Of a DNA stretch of 39,172 nucleotides, positions 27,076 through 34,764 are shown one piece after another (position 1 is the first letter of the stretch; every line of letters starts with the position of its first letter). The DNA is from Herbivorax alkaliphila (GTDB lineage Bacteria; Bacillota; Clostridia; Acetivibrionales; Acetivibrionaceae): the NCBI RefSeq assembly GCF_030848475.1, contig NZ_JAVDDS010000036.1, positions 1 to 39,172 on the forward strand, given 5' to 3'. Made by a program: the position numbers and the translations under genes. The notes under the pieces were generated by a model, which ran no database searches, was not told the origin of the DNA, and worked only from the letters and a program-made list of their open reading frames with translations.

Positions 27076-28386
27076 ATGAAAACAGTTGCATTTTATACCC
27101 TTGGATGTAAAGTAAATCAATATGAAACCCAAGCGATTACTAATATTTTTGAAAACGCAGGTTATAATATAGTGGATTTTAATAAAAAAGCAGATGTATA
27201 TTTAATAAATACCTGTACAGTTACAAATCTTAGTGACAGAAAGTCAAGACAGATGATAAGGCGGGCTAAAAAACTAAATGGTGATTCAATAGTTGTAGTT
27301 GTTGGGTGTTATGCACAGACAGCCCCTGAAGAGGTAAGTAAAATTGAAGGTGTAAATTTGATTGTGGGGACTAAAGAGCGTTCTAAAATAATTGACTATA
27401 TAAATGAAATAGAAACTAAAAAGAAAAAAATAAACGTTGTTGAAGACATAATGAACGAGAGAAGTTTTGAGGAGTTTGGCTCAGGTATATACAAGGAGCG
27501 AACTAGAGCATTTATTAAAATACAAGAAGGCTGTAATCAATTTTGCTCCTATTGTATTATACCCTATGCACGAGGGCCGATAAGAAGCAGAAGTGAGAAA
27601 AATGTTGTTGAGGAAGTTAAAAAGCTTTTGAATTTCGGCTACAGAGAAATAGTATTAACAGGAATACATATTGGTTCCTATGGAAAAGATAAAAAGACGA
27701 CGTCATTAATTGAACTTATAAAAAAAGTACATGAAATAGATGGTATTGAAAGAATCAGATTAGGATCCATTGAACCTAATCTGATATCTGAAGATTTTGT
27801 AAATACTATTAAAAATTTAAAAAAGATGTGCCCTCATTATCATGTATCGCTGCAAAGTGGATGTGACAGTACTTTAGAGAGAATGAATAGAAAATACACT
27901 ACTTTGGAATATAAAAAATCTATTTCTACTTTAAGGAGAGAAATTGAGGATGTAGCAATATCCACTGATGTTATGGTTGGTTTTCCTGGAGAAACTACAG
28001 AGGAATTTGAAAAGACGTATAAATTTCTTGATGAAATTTCATTTTCGGGTATGCATGTATTTAAATACTCTCCAAGAAAAGGAACTCCTGCTGCATCTTT
28101 TGAAAGTCAGGTTTCACCATCTAAAAAAGAAGAAAGAAGTAATAGGTTGTTTCAACTTTCTAAAGAGAAAACAGTTGAGTTTAATAAAAGATTTATAGGG
28201 GATGTGATGCCGGTTTTATTTGAACAGAAAGTAAATTATAAACATGGATATATTGAAGGATTTACGCCTAATTATATAAAAGTATTATGTAAGGGCGATG
28301 AAAATTTAAAGGGACAGATTGTAAATGTTTCCTTAAAAGAGACTGTAGATGATTTTATTATTGGTAAGATATTAGACAAGGATTAA
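27076..28386 (+). CDS. mtaB: tRNA (N6-threonylcarbamoyladenosine(37)-C2)-methylthiotransferase MtaB
   Basis: 436 residues. It adds a methylthio group to t6A at position 37 of tRNAs, using S-adenosylmethionine and two iron-sulfur clusters. The N-terminal UPF0004 domain has VAFYTLGCKVNQYETQ, NTCTVTNLSDRKSRQ and VVVGCYAQ, with three cysteines for the second cluster. The radical SAM core has CNQFCSYC (CxxxCxxC) in KIQEGCNQFCSYCIIPYARG. GIHIGSYG, HVSLQSGCDSTLERMNR and VGFPGETTEEF fit MtaB rather than MiaB. A TRAM domain ends the protein. ATG 27076 is chosen over TTG 27037, since AAGAGAGG lies about 8 bases before it and the family begins here. Probably monocistronic. Confidence 0.95.
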   Translation: MKTVAFYTLGCKVNQYETQAITNIFENAGYNIVDFNKKADVYLINTCTVTNLSDRKSRQMIRRAKKLNGDSIVVVVGCYAQTAPEEVSKIEGVNLIVGTKERSKIIDYINEIETKKKKINVVEDIMNERSFEEFGSGIYKERTRAFIKIQEGCNQFCSYCIIPYARGPIRSRSEKNVVEEVKKLLNFGYREIVLTGIHIGSYGKDKKTTSLIELIKKVHEIDGIERIRLGSIEPNLISEDFVNTIKNLKKMCPHYHVSLQSGCDSTLERMNRKYTTLEYKKSISTLRREIEDVAISTDVMVGFPGETTEEFEKTYKFLDEISFSGMHVFKYSPRKGTPAASFESQVSPSKKEERSNRLFQLSKEKTVEFNKRFIGDVMPVLFEQKVNYKHGYIEGFTPNYIKVLCKGDENLKGQIVNVSLKETVDDFIIGKILDKD

Positions 28387-28513
28387 TTAGGCAGAGAGAA
28401 TATGATACAGCTAATACAGTGTAATTATAAATAATATGTATTGCATAATTTATCCTGTTGTATTACTATATACATAAGGGGTTATTTACTTTAACAATTT
28501 TGACGCTTTGTCG

Positions 28514-28541
28514 TTAAGGTCCCTTAAACTGGGACAGGAGA
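28514..28541 (+). promoter_or_regulatory. ireB: Leader hairpins next to the ireB ribosome binding site
   Basis: TTAAGG (28514-28519) can pair with CCTTAA (28522-28527). Alternatively GTCCC (28519-28523) can pair with GGGAC (28531-28535), which touches the AGGAGA site (28536-28541). The two stems share bases and cannot both form. Regulation is a guess; no known leader class was recognised, including a T-box. Confidence 0.3.
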
Positions 28542-28551
28542 GTGATTGGTT

Positions 28552-28824
28552 TTGGCAAACAGTGAAACTGTAATGTTTAATGTTGACAAAGAGAAATACA
28601 ATGAGGCAAGGGAGCTTCTTTTTTCTGTCTATAAGGCATTGAAAGAGAAGGGCTATAATCCTATTAACCAGATTGTAGGTTATATTCTTTCAGGAGATCC
28701 GACCTACATAACTAATCATCTGGATGCCAGAAGTATTATCAGAAAACTTGAAAGAGATGAAATTTTAGAGGAAATTTTAAGGTTTTATTTAGAAGAATCT
28801 AATGACAAAAGCTCCGAGAAATAA
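28552..28824 (+). CDS. ireB: IreB family regulatory phosphoprotein (UPF0297)
   Basis: A 90-residue protein of the IreB/YrzL family. In Enterococcus IreB is phosphorylated on threonine by the kinase IreK and acts in cell-wall stress and cephalosporin resistance. The signature is complete: [25 protein letters not shown], read in pieces as [14 protein letters not shown] and [10 protein letters not shown], then [19 protein letters not shown]. The start is TTG 28552, 10 bases after AGGAGA, giving [13 protein letters not shown] 28546 is too close to that site. In most Firmicutes ireB follows alaS and precedes ruvX and DUF1292. Here alaS is absent upstream and an aldo/keto reductase is inserted before ruvX. 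A strong terminator overlaps its last codons. Confidence 0.94.
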   Translation: MANSETVMFNVDKEKYNEARELLFSVYKALKEKGYNPINQIVGYILSGDPTYITNHLDARSIIRKLERDEILEEILRFYLEESNDKSSEK

Positions 28825-28840
28825 TGCGGAGTTTTTGTCA
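28803..28840 (+). terminator. Intrinsic terminator overlapping the end of ireB
   Basis: A 14-bp stem with one G.T pair: TGACAAAAGCTCCG (28803-28816) and CGGAGTTTTTGTCA (28827-28840), with a 10-base loop containing the ireB stop codon TAA. It is followed by GTTTCTTTGTTTTTTTG. The left arm lies inside the coding region. Confidence 0.85.
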
Positions 28841-28910
28841 GTTTCTTTGTTTTTTTGTGTGTTAAAAGTGAATTGAAACATTTGCCTTTAGACAAGGTAA
28901 GTTTCATTGG

Positions 28911-28939
28911 TGGAAAAAGATTATGTCAAAGCGTATAAT
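28911..28939 (+). promoter_or_regulatory. Possible SigA promoter for the aldo/keto reductase gene
   Basis: TATAAT (28934-28939) is perfect. TGGAAA lies 17 bases upstream and matches the -35 in 4/6 positions. Because ireB ends in a terminator, a promoter is needed in this gap. Confidence 0.45.
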
Positions 28940-28988
28940 TTTTGATAGTTTTGTGTAATTTTAAATATTTGTTAGGTTGGTGTCATTT

Positions 28989-29936
28989 TTGCAATATGTT
29001 AATCTAGGCAGCACAGGAATAAATGTTTCAAGACTTTGTTTCGGAGGATTAATTATGGGGCCGTTACAGGTTGACCTTCCTTTTGAATATGGTTCCCAAG
29101 TCATATTAAAGGCAATTGAGCTTGGTGTGAATTTTATAGACACTGCTGAGCTTTATGGTACATATCCGCATATAAGAGAAGCCCTTAAAAAGACAAATAA
29201 AGATATTGTAATAGCAACTAAGTGCTATGCTTACTCAAAAGAAGCTGCCAGTGCCAGTGTAGAAAAGGCACGAAAGGAAATGGATATTGATGTGATAGAT
29301 ATATTCCTCCTTCACGAGCAGGAAAGCAGACTTACACTAAAAGGACATAGAGAGGCTTTGGAATATTATCTTTCTATGAAAGAAAAAGGAATTATTAAAG
29401 CTGTTGGAGTATCAACACACAATGTAGAAGTGGTAGAAGCATGCTGTGATATGCCAGAAATAGATGTGATTCATCCTATTGTAAATAAAACGGGTATAGG
29501 AATAGGAGATGGCAATATTGAGCAAATGCTTGGGGCTGTAGAAAAAGCATTTGACAAGGGTAAGGGAATTTATAGTATGAAGCCATTAGGAGGAGGAACT
29601 TTGATAAAGTCTTATGATGAGGCTATGAAGTTTGTTCTAGATTTGCCATTTGTACATTCTGTAGCAGTTGGCATGCAGTCTATTGATGAAGTTATTATGA
29701 ATACATGTGTATTTAAAAATAAAAATATACCTGAGGATGTAGAGCATTCTCTTCAAAAAAAAGAAAGGCATCTCCATATCGATTGGTGGTGCACTGGTTG
29801 TGGCAAATGTGTTGAAAGGTGCAGACAGGGAGGTCTTTATTTAGAAAAAGGAAAAGCAAAAGTAAATGAGCAAAAATGTGTTTTATGCAGTTATTGTGCA
29901 AGTGTATGTCCTGAATTTGCTATTAAGGTATGCTAA
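28989..29936 (+). CDS. Aldo/keto reductase with C-terminal 4Fe-4S ferredoxin domain
   Basis: About 315 residues. The barrel holds the aldo/keto reductase tetrad: D and Y in NFIDTAELYGTY, K in VIATKCY, and H in IFLLHEQE. NLGSTGINVSRLCFGG is the usual opening. The C-terminal 60 residues carry two iron-sulfur cluster motifs, CTGCGKCVERC and CVLCSYCASVCPEF. This fusion is common in anaerobes; its substrates are unknown to me. Start choice: TTG 28989 gives MQYVNLGS, the family norm, with a weak AGGTTGGTG ahead. TTG 28977 and GTG 28980 are alternatives that add 3-4 residues. ruvX follows after 25 bases, so they share a transcript. The gene splits the usual ireB-ruvX pairing. Confidence 0.9.
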   Translation: MQYVNLGSTGINVSRLCFGGLIMGPLQVDLPFEYGSQVILKAIELGVNFIDTAELYGTYPHIREALKKTNKDIVIATKCYAYSKEAASASVEKARKEMDIDVIDIFLLHEQESRLTLKGHREALEYYLSMKEKGIIKAVGVSTHNVEVVEACCDMPEIDVIHPIVNKTGIGIGDGNIEQMLGAVEKAFDKGKGIYSMKPLGGGTLIKSYDEAMKFVLDLPFVHSVAVGMQSIDEVIMNTCVFKNKNIPEDVEHSLQKKERHLHIDWWCTGCGKCVERCRQGGLYLEKGKAKVNEQKCVLCSYCASVCPEFAIKVC

Positions 29937-29961
29937 GAGGGGCAATATGGAGGAGTAAAAT

Positions 29962-30384
29962 ATGAGAATAATGGGAATTGATTATGGTGACAGCAGAATA
30001 GGAATTGCAATTAGTGATGCCCTTAAGTTGACTGCTCAGGGAATTGAGACAATTAAATGGAACCAGGGTATTAAAGAGCCGTTAAAGAGGATTTCTAATC
30101 TTATTGTAGAATATAATATAGAGAAAGTTATTGTTGGATTTCCTAAAAATATGAATGGAACGGTGGGGCCAAGGGGAGAAAAGACCCTTGAGTTTATTAA
30201 AAACTTGGAAAAAAGAATTAATGGTATCGAAATAGTTTTATGGGATGAAAGACTGACAACAGTGGCTGCTAATAGAACTATGAGAGAGATGGGTGTAAAA
30301 AAAACAAACAAAAAGAAAGTGGTAGATCAAATTGCAGCTGTATATATTTTGCAAGGATATTTAGACAGTCAGTCAAATATTTAA
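29962..30384 (+). CDS. ruvX: RuvX/YqgF, Holliday junction resolvase-like RNase H-fold nuclease
   Basis: 140 residues, a normal length. YqgF proteins are RNase H-fold nucleases; they act in pre-16S rRNA 5' end processing and were proposed as Holliday junction resolvases. The motifs are MGIDYGDSRIGIAISD with the first catalytic Asp, VIVGFPKNMNGTVGPRG, LWDERLTT with the second acidic pair, and DQIAAVYILQGYLD with the last Asp. The ATG follows ATGGAGGAG by about 7 bases. It lies between the aldo/keto reductase and DUF1292, and DUF1292 is its usual neighbour. Confidence 0.96.
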   Translation: MRIMGIDYGDSRIGIAISDALKLTAQGIETIKWNQGIKEPLKRISNLIVEYNIEKVIVGFPKNMNGTVGPRGEKTLEFIKNLEKRINGIEIVLWDERLTTVAANRTMREMGVKKTNKKKVVDQIAAVYILQGYLDSQSNI

Positions 30385-30473
30385 ATTTGCTAAAAATATG
30401 ATTTTTGTGAATATCTATATGTATTATTTGAAAAAATAATAGTTGATATACTACTAGAACTTATAGATTTTTG

Positions 30474-30482
30474 TGATATAAT
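30474..30482 (+). promoter_or_regulatory. Extended -10 promoter of the DUF1292 gene
   Basis: TGATATAAT is an exact TG-N-TATAAT box 34 bases before the ATG at 30517. This is the third such box in the window (also 7541 and 27020). Confidence 0.55.
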
Positions 30483-30516
30483 TTATGTTTAATTAAAAAT
30501 AATGGAGGTAATTACA

Positions 30517-30810
30517 ATGACAGAAGAAAGAGATGATTTGGTAGTTTTAGTTGACGAAAACGGTGAAGAAGCAGAATTTGAACATTTAGACACTATTAAG
30601 TATGAAGGGAATGACTATGTTGTTCTTTTACCTTTTGAGCAGGAAGAAGATGATGATAGTGATATGGAAGAAGTTATAATTTTAAAAGTTGATCACAGCG
30701 AAGTGGATGGAGACAGCTTTTTAACAATTGATGATGATGATGAATTAGATGCTGTTTTTGAACAGTTTAAAACTAGAATGGAAGAAGAATTTGAGTTTTT
30801 TGATAATTAA
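30517..30810 (+). CDS. DUF1292 family protein (YrzB-like)
   Basis: A small, very acidic 97-residue cytosolic protein. DLVVLVDENGEEAEFEHLDTI, then YVVLLPFEQEED and EVIILKVD, fit the DUF1292 family, which commonly lies beside ireB and ruvX. The function is unknown. The ATG at 30517 is used because GGAGGT lies 8 bases before it; an upstream ATG at 30502 overlaps that site. The C-terminus is a helix rich in Glu and Phe. A GGGGC/GCCCC hairpin follows. Confidence 0.92.
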   Translation: MTEERDDLVVLVDENGEEAEFEHLDTIKYEGNDYVVLLPFEQEEDDDSDMEEVIILKVDHSEVDGDSFLTIDDDDELDAVFEQFKTRMEEEFEFFDN

Positions 30811-30843
30811 AATAAGTATTTAAAATTAACATGTAAAGTAAGA

Positions 30844-30858
30844 GGGGCTGTATGCCCC
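30844..30858 (+). terminator. Weak hairpin after the DUF1292 gene
   Basis: GGGGC (30844-30848), loop TGTAT, GCCCC (30854-30858). Only CTTAAGCTTTTG follows, so T richness is poor. It may separate DUF1292 from the DUF3048 gene. Confidence 0.35.
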
Positions 30859-30914
30859 CTTAAGCTTTTGAGGTAAAATCTTTATCTGTTTAAAAATATA
30901 GTGGGGGCGTTTTT

Positions 30915-32003
30915 GTGAGCAATGTATTATTAGGGAAAAAAGGGGTTTTGGTTTTTCTTCTATTTTTGATGGTACTATTTTCTTTTGCCTGTAGTAGAGA
31001 AGCTTCCAATCCAGATGTAATTGATGCAACGCCAACTCCTTTAGATGAAGAGTTAAAAGATGAAAATGAATTGGATGAAGATGAATTAGAAGAAGATGAT
31101 GAATTAGAAGAAAGGGACTATGCGTTGGAAAACTTTGAATTTCCAACTGAGGGGACAAGACCATATGCTGTTATGATAGATAATGCAGGATCAGAAGTTT
31201 TGCCACAGGGAGGACTTCATTTAGCACAGGTTATTTATGAAATAATTGTTGAAGGTGGAGAGACTAGGTTAATGCCTGTTTTTTGGAATCAAGAGCCTTC
31301 TATGATAGGACCGGTCAGAAGTTCAAGGCATTATTTCTTGGATTATTCTATGGAACATGATGCTATTTATGTTCATATTGGGTGGAGTCCTATGGCTAAA
31401 AGTGATATTCCAAGGTTTGGGATAACCAATATAAATGGAGTGGCAGGTGTTTTTTGGGACATAACAGATGATCCATACAATTGGCAGGATAGCTATACAT
31501 CCAAGGAAAAGATAGAGGATTACGTAGAGAGGGCAAATCCTAGGACTACAACAGATAAAGAGCAAGTGTTTAATTATTCTGATGAGGCGGTTGTACTTAA
31601 AAATGGTGAAAGAGCAGAAGAAATTAATTTAAAATATTCATGGGTTATGTCATCTAGTTACAGCTATGATGCTGATAAAGAAATTTACTTTAGGTTTAGA
31701 AAAGATGAGCCTCATATGGAAAGAGTATCAGATAAGCAGCTTACTGCTAAAAATATTATTATTCAGTTAGTCAATAACTATACTATTAAAGGTGATAATA
31801 AGGGAAGACAGGAAGTAAACACTGTTGGCAGCGGTAAAGGATATTATATAACAAACGGCAAATACATTGAAATAACGTGGTCAAAGTCTTCAAGGACAGA
31901 TAAAACTAAATATTTTGATGAAGATGAAAATGAAATCTTACTCAACCCTGGACAAACATGGGTACAAATATTTCCGATGAATGGCAGTGTAGAAATAGAA
32001 TAA
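30915..32003 (+). CDS. DUF3048 (YerB-like) lipoprotein
   Basis: 362 residues. A signal with lipobox LFSFAC places Cys26 on the outer face of the membrane. A strongly acidic linker (about residues 43-75, repeats of DELEED) follows. The DUF3048 core spans about 80-360: RPYAVMIDNAGSEVLPQGGL, AQVIYEIIVEGGETRLMPVF, IGPVRSSRHYFLDYS, and a C-terminal part with YYITNGKYIEITWSK and GQTWVQIFP. The core resembles B. subtilis YerB; its exact role is unknown to me. The start is GTG 30915 with GTGGGGGCG 7 bases upstream. Likely transcribed on its own or with DUF1292. Confidence 0.9.
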   Translation: MSNVLLGKKGVLVFLLFLMVLFSFACSREASNPDVIDATPTPLDEELKDENELDEDELEEDDELEERDYALENFEFPTEGTRPYAVMIDNAGSEVLPQGGLHLAQVIYEIIVEGGETRLMPVFWNQEPSMIGPVRSSRHYFLDYSMEHDAIYVHIGWSPMAKSDIPRFGITNINGVAGVFWDITDDPYNWQDSYTSKEKIEDYVERANPRTTTDKEQVFNYSDEAVVLKNGERAEEINLKYSWVMSSSYSYDADKEIYFRFRKDEPHMERVSDKQLTAKNIIIQLVNNYTIKGDNKGRQEVNTVGSGKGYYITNGKYIEITWSKSSRTDKTKYFDEDENEILLNPGQTWVQIFPMNGSVEIE

Positions 32004-32099
32004 AATATAATTTATATGTAAAGTTACTATTGATAAATAGTTTTATTTTAGTTATCATTATTACATATACTATTTAGTTACAAATGACGGAGGTTTTAT

Positions 32100-33941
32100 T
32101 TGAAAATAAATATTAGCGATAAAATACTGGAAAGTGTTGAGAAACCATCTAGATATACAGGAAATGAATGGAATAGTGTTCATAAAGAGTTAGATGATAT
32201 ATCAATTAGATTTGCCTTTTGTTTTCCGGATGTTTATGAAATTGGCATGTCTCATTTAGGTATGCGAATACTTTATCATGCATTAAATGAAAGAGTGGAT
32301 ACTTTTTGTGAAAGGGTTTTTGCTCCATGGATTGATATGGAATCTAAGATGAGGGAAAATGACATTGCTCTTTTTACTCTTGAATCCCATTCTGTTCTAA
32401 GTTCTTTTGATTTTATTGGATTTACGCTACAATATGAAATGAGTTACACAAATATAATTAATATGTTAGATCTTTCACAGATACCAGTATTAAAAAGCGA
32501 CAGAACAAAAGACCATCCCTTTGTATGTGCAGGAGGACCCTGTGCATGTAATCCTGAACCTTTAGCAGATTTTGTAGATTTTTTTATGTTAGGTGAAGGA
32601 GAGGAAATTATAAATGAAGTGATGGACTTTTATGTAAAATGGAAAAATTCAGGTCAGGATAAGAAAAAATTTTTAGAGATGATATCAAAAATTGAGGGAA
32701 TATATGTACCTGAGTTTTATAATGTAGAATATAAAAGTGATGGAACTATAAAATCCATTGTACCAAAGGAAGATAAATATCCTGAAAAAATAAGAAAAAG
32801 GATAGTTAAAGATTTAGATAAAGTTTTTTTTCCAGATAAAATAATTGTTCCATATACAGATATTGTTCATGACAGAATAGTGCTTGAATTATTTAGAGGA
32901 TGCATTAGAGGGTGTAGATTTTGCCAAGCAGGATATATTTATAGGCCTGTGAGGGAGAGAACTTCAGAAAAATTATTAAATTTAGCCCAAAAGCTTCAAA
33001 AAAATACTGGCTATGAAGAGATTTCCCTTGTCTCTCTTAGTACAAGTGATTATTCTCAGTTAAAGAATTTAACGGAGGGGCTGATAAATGATATGGAGCC
33101 TAAAAAGGTTAACCTATCACTTCCCTCATTAAGAGTTGACTCTTTTTCTATTGAACTTATGGAAAAGGCTCAAAAGGTTAGAAAGAGTGGATTGACATTT
33201 GCTCCTGAAGCAGGAAGTCAGAGACTTAGAGATGTAATTAACAAAGGTGTAACAGAAGAAGATTTATTAAAGGCATCTGCTACTGCATTTGAAGGGGGAT
33301 GGAGTGGAGTTAAGTTGTACTTTATGATAGGGCTTCCTACAGAAACAATGGAAGATTTAGATGGTATAGCAGAGCTTTCTAAAAAAGTTGTTGATGTCTA
33401 TATGAAAACACCAAAAGATAAAAGGGGTAAAGGTCTTAATATAAATGTGAGTACGTCATCTTTTGTGCCTAAGCCTTTTACACCATTTCAATGGGAGGCT
33501 CAAGACAGTATCGATATGATAAAAGAAAAGCAGCAACATTTGAAAGACAAACTAAAAAGCAGACATATAAAATACAACTGGCATGATCCTAATTTGAGTT
33601 TTTTAGAAGCTGTTTTAGCAAGAGGTGATAGAAGACTTGGGAAAGTGCTTTATTTAGCATTTAAAAATGGATGTAAATTTGACAGCTGGGGAGACCACTT
33701 TAAATTTGACAGCTGGATGGAAGTTTTTAATCAGTGTAAAATAGATCCTCATTTTTATGCAAACAGAAAAAGGGAACTTACCGAAGTTTTTCCTTGGGAT
33801 CATATAGATGTGGGTGTGACAAAAAGTTTTTTAAAAAAAGAAAACCAAAAAGCTTACTTAGGAGAAGTTACCTCTAATTGCAGTGAGAATTGCACAGGGT
33901 GTGGAGCTGCAGCTTTTGATGGAGGTATCTGTAATGAATAG
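32100..33941 (+). CDS. B12-binding-like radical SAM protein, TIGR03960 family
   Basis: 613 residues. The N-terminal 230 residues are a cobalamin-binding-like domain (FCFPDVYEIGMSHLGMRILY, AGGPCACNPEPLADFVD, FFMLGEGEE). The radical SAM core has Cys268, Cys272 and Cys275 in GCIRGCRFCQAGYIYRP, plus GLTFAPEAGSQRLRDVI. The C-terminal tail ends in SENCTGCG. Family members sit beside the TIGR03936 protein and, in clostridia, near RNase G and L21, as here. A role in RNA or ribosome modification is suspected from context but not established to my knowledge. The start is TTG 32100 with ACGGAGG 7 bases before. The last 8 bases overlap the next gene. Confidence 0.92.
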   Translation: MKINISDKILESVEKPSRYTGNEWNSVHKELDDISIRFAFCFPDVYEIGMSHLGMRILYHALNERVDTFCERVFAPWIDMESKMRENDIALFTLESHSVLSSFDFIGFTLQYEMSYTNIINMLDLSQIPVLKSDRTKDHPFVCAGGPCACNPEPLADFVDFFMLGEGEEIINEVMDFYVKWKNSGQDKKKFLEMISKIEGIYVPEFYNVEYKSDGTIKSIVPKEDKYPEKIRKRIVKDLDKVFFPDKIIVPYTDIVHDRIVLELFRGCIRGCRFCQAGYIYRPVRERTSEKLLNLAQKLQKNTGYEEISLVSLSTSDYSQLKNLTEGLINDMEPKKVNLSLPSLRVDSFSIELMEKAQKVRKSGLTFAPEAGSQRLRDVINKGVTEEDLLKASATAFEGGWSGVKLYFMIGLPTETMEDLDGIAELSKKVVDVYMKTPKDKRGKGLNINVSTSSFVPKPFTPFQWEAQDSIDMIKEKQQHLKDKLKSRHIKYNWHDPNLSFLEAVLARGDRRLGKVLYLAFKNGCKFDSWGDHFKFDSWMEVFNQCKIDPHFYANRKRELTEVFPWDHIDVGVTKSFLKKENQKAYLGEVTSNCSENCTGCGAAAFDGGICNE

Positions 33942-34737
33942 TATAAGAGCAAAATTTGTACGTGGTGAAGAAGTTAAATTTATTTCTCATTTAGACTTAA
34001 AGAAAGTATTTGAGAGAGCTTTGAGAAGATCTGGTATTTTAATAGCTTATTCAAAGGGATTTAATCCTCATCCCCAAATGGTTTTTGGATTGCCTTTATC
34101 GGTAGGGGTGACCAGTGAGTCAGAATATATTGATTTAGAGTTTGAAGAGCCTATAGATGTCGATAACTTTATGGACAGGCTAAATGAGTGTCTTCCTAAG
34201 GGAATAAAGGTTGTAGAGGCAAAAGAAAAAAAGGAAAAAACAAATATTATGGCTTCTATTGCCGGTGCATCATATGAAATTTTAGTTAATTCGGCAAAAA
34301 TTAGAGATTCAAATGACATAAAAGATATGATAGATAAATTTATGGATTTAGAAGAAATAATTATAAAAAAAGAAACTAAAAGAAAGATTAAAGACATTAA
34401 TATAAGACCAATGATTTATAGCATAAAAGCTGGCTTGTGTATTGATGGGATAGATGAACAAGTTAATAAAGAAGAGAATTATTGTTGTAAAAATCCTTGG
34501 ATTTTAAAATATATTAAAACTAATTATGAAGATCATATAAAATTTAAGGGTGATTTAAAGAACAGTCTTTTTTGTTTTTCGACATTACTTAGTGCAGGAA
34601 GTTCAGCTAATTTGAAGCCTGTGTTTTTAGTAAAGGCATTAAATAATACTTTTTGTAGTGATTTTGATGTTATAAAAATACATCGAACTGAGCTTTTTAC
34701 AGGCAGTGCAGATAAGTTTACAAATCCGTTAGATTGA
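33934..34737 (+). CDS. DUF2344 / TIGR03936 family protein
   Basis: 267 residues. IRAKFVRGEEVKFISHLDL, FERALRRSGILIAYSKGFNP and HPQMVFGLPLSVGVTSESEY form the typical N-terminal DUF2344 domain. The family is either fused to or next to the TIGR03960 radical SAM protein, which is the case here. The ATG at 33934 is chosen because it lies 7 bases after GGAGGT and matches the family start. It overlaps the end of the upstream gene (ATGAATAG), so translation is coupled. The upstream in-frame ATG at 33883 has no site. The C-terminal half has several cysteines (YCCKNP, LFCFS, TFCSD). The function is unknown; a role with the radical SAM partner is inferred. Confidence 0.92.
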   Translation: MNSIRAKFVRGEEVKFISHLDLKKVFERALRRSGILIAYSKGFNPHPQMVFGLPLSVGVTSESEYIDLEFEEPIDVDNFMDRLNECLPKGIKVVEAKEKKEKTNIMASIAGASYEILVNSAKIRDSNDIKDMIDKFMDLEEIIIKKETKRKIKDINIRPMIYSIKAGLCIDGIDEQVNKEENYCCKNPWILKYIKTNYEDHIKFKGDLKNSLFCFSTLLSAGSSANLKPVFLVKALNNTFCSDFDVIKIHRTELFTGSADKFTNPLD

Positions 34738-34764
34738 ATAATTGCAATATGAGGTGGTCAAAAA

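Noticed and set aside
28387-28551. T-box leader before ireB (where alaS would be)
   Set aside because: No T-box core sequence or antiterminator-terminator pair is seen; only small competing stems.
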